From the NCBI GenBank assembly GCA_040005555.1, contig JBDTYT010000085.1, positions 1 to 6,610 of the forward strand: a DNA stretch of 6,610 nucleotides, written 5' to 3'. The notes below the pieces were generated by a model, which did not search any database, was not told the DNA's origin, and worked only from the letters and a program-made list of their open reading frames with translations. Source of the DNA: JBDTYT01 sp040005555 (lineage in GTDB: Bacteria; Actinomycetota; UBA4738; HRBIN12). Shown one piece after another: positions 1 to 3,784 of this stretch. The position numbers and the translations under genes were made by a program. Every line of letters starts with the position of its first letter. The first letter of the stretch is position 1.

Positions 1-876
1 GGTTGGGGCGAGGCGATGTCGCGTCTCGGCGCGGGGATCGGCACGCGCGGACCCGGCGAGACGAAGCTCGAGGTCGACCGTCAGCACATCAAGCGCCGGA
101 TCAGCAAGCTACGAAAGGACCTGAAGGACCTCGCCCGCACGCGCGACGTGAAACGCTCGCAACGCGAGCGGTCCGGCGTGCCGCAGGTCGCGATCGCGGG
201 GTACACGAACGCGGGGAAGTCGACGCTGCTCAACGCCCTGACCCGTTCGGACGTGCTCGTGGCCGATCAGCTCTTCGCCACGCTCGACCCCACCACCCGC
301 CGCCTGGAGCTGCCGAGCGGGCGTCCGGCGACGCTCACGGACACCGTCGGCTTCGTGCGCAAGCTGCCGCACGAGCTCGTTGAGGCGTTCCGCTCCACGT
401 TGGAAGAGGTCGGTCGCTCCGTCGTGATCGTGCACGTCGCCGACGCCTCTGCCGATGACCTCGCCGAACAGATCGAGGCGGTCCGGAGCGTGCTGGCCGA
501 CATCGGCGCTGCGGCGGTGACCGAGGTCCTCGCCCTGAACAAGATCGATCTGGTGGACGCGGCCGAGCGCGACCGGCTCGCCGCGCGGTTCCCGGACGCC
601 GTCGCGGTGTCGGCGCTCGGCGGCGTGGGGCTCGAGCCGCTGCTACAGCTCGTGGAGTCCTCACTCCCGGCGTTCCCGAGGGACGTCACGGTCCTCATCC
701 CGTACGGTCGCGACGAGCTCGTGGCCATGCTGTACCGCGACGCGGAGATCCTCACCTCCGAACCGTGTGATGAGGGTACGGTCGTCCACGTGCGTGTCGG
801 GGAGCGCGAGTACGCGTTGATCGCCGGCTTCGTCAGCCAGGGCGAACCCGTGGCCGATCGGAACCGGGTTCCCTAA
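1..876 (+). CDS. hflX: HflX ribosome-associated GTPase, 5'-truncated by window edge
   Basis: HflX is a cytosolic GTPase of the TRAFAC/Obg-HflX family that binds the large ribosomal subunit and splits stalled or stressed ribosomes. The frame is open from base 1, and residues before the first ATG (position 16) still match HflX, so that ATG is internal and about 150-200 N-terminal residues are missing. The family signature GTRGPGETKLE follows at once, then a basic coiled-coil stretch (about 75-180). The GTPase motifs are G1 GYTNAGKST (199-225), a G2 threonine in FATLDPTTR, G3 DTVGF (340-354), G4 NKID (538-549) and G5 SAL (about 610-618). A small C-terminal domain follows, beginning near the IPYGRDELVAMLY segment. 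The stop is TAA at 874-876, overlapping the end of the convergent SIS gene. hflX close to lexA is a recurrent actinobacterial arrangement. Identification is firm; the 5' end and promoter lie outside the window. Confidence 0.96.
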   Translation, partial: GWGEAMSRLGAGIGTRGPGETKLEVDRQHIKRRISKLRKDLKDLARTRDVKRSQRERSGVPQVAIAGYTNAGKSTLLNALTRSDVLVADQLFATLDPTTRRLELPSGRPATLTDTVGFVRKLPHELVEAFRSTLEEVGRSVVIVHVADASADDLAEQIEAVRSVLADIGAAAVTEVLALNKIDLVDAAERDRLAARFPDAVAVSALGGVGLEPLLQLVESSLPAFPRDVTVLIPYGRDELVAMLYRDAEILTSEPCDEGTVVHVRVGEREYALIAGFVSQGEPVADRNRVP

Positions 877-886
877 GCCGGTTCCG
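859..886. terminator. Candidate bidirectional terminator hairpin over two overlapping stop codons
   Basis: CGGAACCGG (859-867) and CCGGTTCCG (878-886) form a perfect 9-bp inverted repeat with a 10-nt loop (868-877). The loop contains both convergent stop codons: TAA of hflX and TAG, on the minus strand, of the SIS gene. There is no T-run on either side, which is common for hairpin terminators in high-GC actinobacteria. Its symmetry would let it work on both transcripts. The structure is seen in the sequence; the terminator role is inferred. Confidence 0.55.
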
Positions 887-1883
887 GGCCGCCCGTGGCC
901 GAACCGATGGCCCACAGCTCGTCGCCGGCCCAGGCGCGCTCGATCACGAGGTCCGGGTTCTCACCGCGGTCGATGGCGAAGCGAAGCGCAAGCAGCTGAA
1001 GACGGGACACGAGCGGGATCTGGGCCAGAACCGGCGGCAGGTCCGCCGGCTCGATCACCCTGGTCACCCCGATCCCTTCCGCCTCAGCGGCCTTCGCCAC
1101 GCCCTCGACGAGGCCGTCGGCATCGGGCGGGGACAGCGACACGAGGTGATCCTCGGCTGTGAGCGGCACCGCCGAGCCGTGCAGCAGGTACTCCACGTCG
1201 TAGCCCTCGGCGGGGAAGCGGGAGGCCTCGCGGAGTTTCAACGCGCCCTCGCGCGCGGTCACCGACGCCGGTCCTTCGCCGAACAGCAGAAGCAGGCGCT
1301 TGGGCTGCGCGATGCCCTCCGTGCCCGGTCGCTCGACGGCGTCACCGACAGCGCCGGGGATCCGCGACAGCACCTCGGGGGAGCAGGATGCGGCCCCGAG
1401 GCTCCCGGCCAGCCGTGCGAGGACCACCAGCACGGCCGAGTAGCTGACGGAGTAGGTGTGCGACTGCTCCTTCGCGACGGTCTCGATGGCGCCGGCGAGC
1501 CCCGCACCCTGGCGCGTGATCGCCAGGACGTGCAGGCCTGCGCTCATGCCCACCGTGTACGCCGACCACGCGTATGCGGTTTCGGCGCCGGCGTTGTGGC
1601 TGATCAGGATGACGGCGTCCCGGGGATCGATCGGGGGGGGCCAGTTCACGAAATGCATCGAGGACATCGCGACGGCCCCCCGGCCGGCGTCGTGGAACAT
1701 CGACGCGCCCAGCTCGGCCGCATGTTGGCTGGTGCCGGTGCCGACGAGCCAGATGCGATGCGCCTGACGCAGGCGTTCGAGGGTGTCGGGCGCGATGGAC
1801 ATGTCGAGCACCCGCTGGAGCTCGTCGGGCTCGGAGCGGATCGCGCGCTCGAGCGCGGTGGTCGTCGGTGCAGCGTCGGACAT
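873..1883 (-). CDS. Two-lobed SIS-domain sugar-phosphate isomerase-like protein (GlmS isomerase-half relative)
   Basis: This 336-residue protein has two SIS (phosphosugar-binding) lobes and resembles the isomerase half of GlmS without the N-terminal glutaminase domain. Lobe 1 (about 40-165) has the phosphate-binding VGTGTSQHAAELG segment (47-59) and ISHNAGAET (94-102) in place of the usual SQSGET. Lobe 2 (about 195-325) has REGALKLREAS (211-221), matching the GlmS EGALKLKE helix, and a conserved-looking His235 in LLHGSAVP. The C-terminal tail (DLVIERAWAGDEL) lacks the NLAKSVTVE ending that carries the catalytic lysine of GlmS. No signal peptide or membrane segment is seen, so it is probably cytosolic. 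The start at 1883 is supported by GGGAGGG just upstream. It lies 47 bp downstream of lexA on the same strand, so read-through from lexA is possible. Substrate is unknown; a sugar-phosphate-sensing or deglycase-like role is equally open. Confidence 0.85.
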   Translation of the reverse strand: MSDAAPTTTALERAIRSEPDELQRVLDMSIAPDTLERLRQAHRIWLVGTGTSQHAAELGASMFHDAGRGAVAMSSMHFVNWPPPIDPRDAVILISHNAGAETAYAWSAYTVGMSAGLHVLAITRQGAGLAGAIETVAKEQSHTYSVSYSAVLVVLARLAGSLGAASCSPEVLSRIPGAVGDAVERPGTEGIAQPKRLLLLFGEGPASVTAREGALKLREASRFPAEGYDVEYLLHGSAVPLTAEDHLVSLSPPDADGLVEGVAKAAEAEGIGVTRVIEPADLPPVLAQIPLVSRLQLLALRFAIDRGENPDLVIERAWAGDELWAIGSATGGPEPA

Positions 1884-1899
1884 GTGCCCTCCCGATCGT

Positions 1900-1917
1900 G
1901 ACGCCGGTGTCGGCGTC
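1900..1917 (-). terminator. Hairpin between lexA and the SIS gene (terminator or attenuator)
   Basis: GACGCCG (1900-1906) and CGGCGTC (1911-1917) form a perfect 7-bp GC-rich stem with a 4-nt loop, 13 bp downstream of the lexA stop and 17 bp before the SIS start codon. There is no U-tract. It may end most lexA transcripts and let only part through to the SIS gene. I see no convincing separate promoter for the SIS gene in the 47-bp gap. Confidence 0.45.
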
Positions 1918-1930
1918 GTCTCGGGCGAGC

Positions 1931-2623
1931 CTAGAGCTTCCGCAGGACCGAGACCACCTTGCCGAGCAGTCGCCCGTCGGTCATCTCGAAGGGTTGGAGC
2001 GCGGGGTTCTCGGGGACGAGCATGACGCGGCCGCCCTTCACGAGCTTCAGACGCTTCACGGTCGCCTCGTCCTCTGCCGGTCCCGGCAGGAGCGCGGCAA
2101 CGATGTCGCCGTCGTCGGCGTGATCTTGCTGGCGGACGACGACCACGTCCCCGTCGAAGATGCCGGCTCCGATCATGGAGTCTCCGCGAATGTGGAGCGC
2201 GAAATGCGGTGAGCCGTCGCTCGCGAACCCCATCGGAACCGTGAGGTACTCCTCGACGCTCTCGGTGGCAAGGACCGGCGCGCCCGCCGCGATCCGGCCG
2301 ACGAGCGGCACCACCACGCCGTCTAACTTTGGCTCGGACGTGGTGATCGCGCGCGGCTTCGTCGGGTCCTTTCGGAGCGCGCCGAGCCGCTCGAGGTTCT
2401 CCAACTGCGCATGCACGCTTGAGGAGGACGTGAGCCCGACCGCTTCGCCGATCTCGCGGACCGTCGGGGGGTAGCCGCGTTCCCGGACCGTCCGGTGGAT
2501 GACGTCCAAGATCCGCCGCTGCCTGGGCGTGAGCCGGGCGCTCGTCGGGTCGTTCGAAGCCGCTTTCGACGCTGCCTGCTTGGAAGCCGCCTGCTTGGAA
2601 AATGCCTGCTCTGAACGTGCCAT
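1931..2623 (-). CDS. lexA: LexA, SOS-response repressor/autoprotease
   Basis: LexA represses DNA-damage genes and cleaves itself when RecA filaments form. This 230-residue form has the winged-helix DNA-binding domain at about 31-95 (starts LTPRQRRILD, with the recognition region PTVREIGEAVGL-SSSSVHAQL). The Ala113-Gly114 cleavage site lies in RIAAGAPVLA, and the S24-type peptidase domain carries Ser149 (HIRGDSM) and Lys190 (EATVKRLK) as the catalytic dyad. The start at 2623 is chosen because GAGGAGGG lies six bases upstream; an ATG 36 bp further upstream lacks such a site and would fall at or above the likely transcription start. Compared with E. coli LexA, about 26 extra N-terminal residues occur, mostly SKQAA repeats. 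The gene is divergent from the LysM gene and has a LexA box over its own promoter, so it should be autoregulated. The SIS gene follows 47 bp downstream. Confidence 0.97.
   Translation of the reverse strand: MARSEQAFSKQAASKQAASKAASNDPTSARLTPRQRRILDVIHRTVRERGYPPTVREIGEAVGLTSSSSVHAQLENLERLGALRKDPTKPRAITTSEPKLDGVVVPLVGRIAAGAPVLATESVEEYLTVPMGFASDGSPHFALHIRGDSMIGAGIFDGDVVVVRQQDHADDGDIVAALLPGPAEDEATVKRLKLVKGGRVMLVPENPALQPFEMTDGRLLGKVVSVLRKL
2555..2599 (-). repeat. Three 15-bp in-frame repeats encoding SKQAA units in the LexA N-terminus
   Basis: Codons 9-23 of lexA read SKQAA, SKQAA, SKAAS. The first two units are near-identical in DNA (TCCAAGCAGGCGGCT and TCCAAGCAGGCAGCG); the third is a diverged copy. 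The segment lies before the winged-helix domain and is alanine- and lysine-rich, so it is probably a flexible or helical basic tail. Confidence 0.75.
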
Positions 2624-2630
2624 GTCAGAC

Positions 2631-2637
2631 CCTCCTC
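2631..2637 (-). promoter_or_regulatory. lexA ribosome binding site
   Basis: On the minus strand GAGGAGGG lies about six bases before the ATG at 2623. It is the best Shine-Dalgarno match at this end of lexA and fixes the start there instead of at the in-frame ATG at 2659. Confidence 0.8.
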
Positions 2638-2649
2638 GTAGCCTCCGGG

Positions 2650-2678
2650 AACCTAGCACGGACCAGGGAAGGGTTCAA
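2650..2678 (-). promoter_or_regulatory. Inferred lexA promoter (TTGAAC - 17 bp - TAGGTT)
   Basis: Read on the minus strand, TTGAAC (2673-2678) and TAGGTT (2650-2655) are separated by 17 bp. Transcription would start near 2643, giving a leader of about 20 nt that includes the GAGGAGGG site. The -35 hexamer overlaps LexA box 1, as expected for an autorepressed gene. The -10 match is modest (3 of 6), so this is an inference. Confidence 0.5.
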
Positions 2679-2689
2679 ACATATGTTCG
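2676..2689. promoter_or_regulatory. LexA (SOS) box 1, over the lexA -35
   Basis: CAAACATATGTTCG matches the Gram-positive/actinobacterial operator CGAACRNRYGTTCG at 13 of 14 positions; the one mismatch is A for G at position 2. It overlaps the inferred -35 of lexA and is the box best placed for lexA autoregulation. Confidence 0.88.
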
Positions 2690-2698
2690 GTTTCCCGC

Positions 2699-2726
2699 TT
2701 GACTCCGAACAGGCGTTCGGTAGCAT
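2699..2726 (+). promoter_or_regulatory. Inferred promoter of the LysM gene (TTGACT - 16 bp - TAGCAT), leaderless
   Basis: TTGACT (2699-2704) and TAGCAT (2721-2726) are 16 bp apart. The expected start point, about seven bases after the -10, falls at or next to the A of the ATG at 2733. With no Shine-Dalgarno sequence before that ATG, a leaderless transcript is the simplest reading. LexA box 2 lies within the spacer, so a bound repressor would block polymerase. Confidence 0.55.
2706..2719. promoter_or_regulatory. LexA (SOS) box 2, in the spacer of the LysM promoter
   Basis: CGAACAGGCGTTCG fits the CGAACRNRYGTTCG operator at every position. Its centre is 30 bp from that of box 1. It lies between the inferred -35 and -10 of the LysM gene. 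Confidence 0.93.
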
Positions 2727-2732
2727 ACGATC

Positions 2733-3029
2733 ATGAACCGAACGCGTGTTCGCCGCCGCCGTCTGGCGGTCACCCTGACCGCGGGCCTCATCGCCGGACT
2801 GTGGGCCGGCCCGCTCGGACATGCGGTCGCCGCAGGTGGCGGTCAGCCGGTGCCGGTCGCCCGCCATATCTACGTGATCCGCTTCGGCGACACACTGTGG
2901 TCGATCGCGCGCCGCATCTCGCCCTCCGCGGATCCGCGGCCGATCGTGGATGCGATCGCCCACTCGAACGCCGTCGGCCCGGGGTCGCTCGTTCCCGGTC
3001 AGACCATCGTGATCCCGCTCGGCGGGTAG
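2733..3029 (+). CDS. Small exported LysM protein, probable SOS-induced cell-division inhibitor (YneA/DivS/ChiZ-like)
   Basis: The 98-residue product has a very basic N-terminus (R3, R5, R7-R10), one hydrophobic segment (about 11-33) that would be a membrane anchor or signal peptide (possible cleavage near AVAA, 31-34), and one LysM peptidoglycan-binding domain (about 46-96, from HIYVIRFGDTLWSIARR to GQTIVIP). It thus acts at the membrane/cell-wall interface. A short LysM protein divergent from lexA and upstream of nrdR matches the location of B. subtilis YneA, C. glutamicum DivS and M. tuberculosis Rv2719c (ChiZ), which delay division during the SOS response. Two perfect LexA boxes, one in the promoter and one over codons 3-7, indicate direct SOS control. 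No Shine-Dalgarno sequence precedes the ATG. No catalytic domain is visible besides LysM. LysM identity is secure; the division role is inferred from position and operators. Confidence 0.87.
   Translation: MNRTRVRRRRLAVTLTAGLIAGLWAGPLGHAVAAGGGQPVPVARHIYVIRFGDTLWSIARRISPSADPRPIVDAIAHSNAVGPGSLVPGQTIVIPLGG
2739..2752. promoter_or_regulatory. LexA (SOS) box 3, inside the LysM coding start
   Basis: CGAACGCGTGTTCG fits the operator consensus at every position. It starts six bases after the ATG and encodes R3-T4-R5-V6-R7, with the next codon completing R7. Its centre is 33 bp from that of box 2. At about +7 to +20 of the inferred transcript it could block promoter escape or bind LexA cooperatively with box 2. 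Confidence 0.9.
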
Positions 3030-3067
3030 CCGGGTGCGCACGACCGGCTCCCGCGTCGGGTCATCGG

Positions 3068-3097
3068 TTGACGAGCGCGACATCTCGAGCGTACCGT
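3068..3097 (+). promoter_or_regulatory. Possible nrdR promoter (TTGACG - 18 bp - TACCGT)
   Basis: In the 99-bp gap between the LysM gene and nrdR, TTGACG (3068-3073) is followed after 18 bp by TACCGT (3092-3097), a TAnnnT-type -10. It would give nrdR a leader of roughly 25 nt. The gap also carries a weak 6-bp hairpin at the LysM stop (3028-3049). Co-transcription with the LysM gene is not excluded. Confidence 0.4.
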
Positions 3098-3128
3098 CCG
3101 CTCGACCCCAACATCTTGTGGTGATGCG

Positions 3129-3602
3129 ATGCGGTGTCCATGGTGCGGGCACGAGAACGACAAGGTCGTCGATTCCCGGCCGACCGAACAGGGTGCGGCG
3201 ATCCGACGCCGCAGGCACTGCCTGTCCTGCAAGCGCCGATACACCACCTTCGAGCGTGTCGAGGACCTCGGTCTGTTGGTGGTGAAACGCGACGGCACCA
3301 CCGAGCCGTATCTGCGCGAGAAGGTGATCGCCGGCATCAGTAAAGCCATCGTGAATCGCCCGGTCACCGAGGAGCAGGTCCTACGGGTGGTCGACCGAGT
3401 GGAAGGCCGCCTGCGACGCAAGGGCCCACAAGTCCCCTCGGAGCAGGTCGGCCTCGAGATCTTGGCGCAGCTGGCGAAGCTCGACCAGGTCGCGTACATG
3501 CGCTTCGCCAGCGTCTACAAGGACTTCCAGGGCATCACGGACTTCGAGAGGGAGCTCGGGGCCCTTCAGAAGAAAGAGCCCGCCAAAGCGCGCACCCGCT
3601 GA
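3129..3602 (+). CDS. nrdR: NrdR, transcriptional repressor of ribonucleotide reductase genes
   Basis: NrdR senses ATP/dATP through an ATP-cone and represses ribonucleotide reductase operons by binding paired 16-bp boxes. The 157-residue product is typical in length. It has the zinc ribbon at residues 1-34 with all four cysteines (C3, C6, C31, C34: CPWC and CLSC), a basic RRRRH stretch at 26-30 next to it, and an ATP-cone at about 49-139 (LVVKRDGTTEPYLREKV to FASVYKDF). A basic, probably disordered tail ends the protein. The start is set by the near-invariant MRCPxC N-terminus; only a weak GTGGTG-like sequence precedes it. nrdJ lies 182 bp downstream with two NrdR-like boxes between them, so its most likely target is the adjacent gene. 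No LexA box is seen in its own upstream gap. Confidence 0.97.
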   Translation: MRCPWCGHENDKVVDSRPTEQGAAIRRRRHCLSCKRRYTTFERVEDLGLLVVKRDGTTEPYLREKVIAGISKAIVNRPVTEEQVLRVVDRVEGRLRRKGPQVPSEQVGLEILAQLAKLDQVAYMRFASVYKDFQGITDFERELGALQKKEPAKARTR

Positions 3603-3621
3603 CCTGCGGAAACGGCCGCTG

Positions 3622-3637
3622 ATACAATATGTGGTGG
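3622..3637. promoter_or_regulatory. NrdR box 1 upstream of nrdJ
   Basis: Aligned to the NrdR consensus ACACWATATATWGTGT, 12 of 16 positions match, including the central ATAT and both half-site cores (AC...GT). It abuts the inferred -35 TTGGCA at 3638. Confidence 0.7.
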
Positions 3638-3667
3638 TTGGCACGAGCCCGGACCACTGGATATTGT
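3638..3667 (+). promoter_or_regulatory. Inferred nrdJ promoter (TTGGCA - 18 bp - TATTGT)
   Basis: TTGGCA (3638-3643) and TATTGT (3662-3667) are 18 bp apart. NrdR box 1 ends right before the -35 and NrdR box 2 covers the whole -10, the geometry expected of a repressed promoter. Transcription would begin near 3674, leaving a leader of about 110 nt. Confidence 0.42.
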
Positions 3668-3669
3668 CT
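3654..3669. promoter_or_regulatory. NrdR box 2 upstream of nrdJ
   Basis: Twelve of 16 positions match ACACWATATATWGTGT. It begins 32 bp after box 1, three helical turns, which agrees with the paired arrangement known for NrdR operators. Confidence 0.68.
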
Positions 3670-3678
3670 AGGATACCC

Positions 3679-3707
3679 TTGACGCGGGGGGTCTTCGGCA
3701 GCAGAAT
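3679..3707 (+). promoter_or_regulatory. Alternative nrdJ promoter (TTGACG - 17 bp - CAGAAT)
   Basis: TTGACG (3679-3684) and CAGAAT (3702-3707) are separated by 17 bp and would start transcription near 3714. The -35 match is better than that of the upstream candidate, but this promoter lies just downstream of both NrdR boxes and would be blocked less directly. Both promoters may be used. Confidence 0.35.
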
Positions 3708-3735
3708 CACCGAGCTGTAATTCGCAACGATCGCA

Positions 3736-3764
3736 CAGCTGATCAACACCTGATCGCTTAGCTG
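3736..3764 (+). other. Leader hairpin just upstream of the nrdJ ribosome binding site
   Basis: CAGCTGATCA (3736-3745) pairs with TGATC (3751-3755) and AGCTG (3760-3764): two 5-bp helices, a 5-nt loop (3746-3750) and a 4-nt bulge (3756-3759). It ends one base before the purine-rich GAGGAAGGGGGGG segment (3764-3776) that precedes the GTG start. It may affect ribosome access or mRNA stability; no known riboswitch class is recognised, and it does not look like a cobalamin riboswitch. Confidence 0.4.
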
Positions 3765-3784
3765 AGGAAGGGGGGGCGTCCAAC

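Noticed and set aside
1146..1901. 251-codon plus-strand open frame opposite the SIS gene
   Set aside because: It is the antisense of a well-supported gene, with shadow-type composition and no domain.
2624..2659. Twelve-residue N-terminal extension of LexA from the ATG at 2659
   Set aside because: That ATG has no ribosome binding site and lies at or above the inferred transcription start; the ATG at 2623 has a GAGGAGGG site at good spacing.
3028..3049. Hairpin AGCCGG/CCGGCT at the LysM stop as a terminator
   Set aside because: It has only a 6-bp stem with a 10-nt loop and no T-run; too weak to call as a separate feature.
3603..3784. Cobalamin riboswitch upstream of the B12-dependent nrdJ
   Set aside because: The gap is only 182 bp, I could not find the conserved B12-box core, and NrdR boxes already occupy the promoter half.
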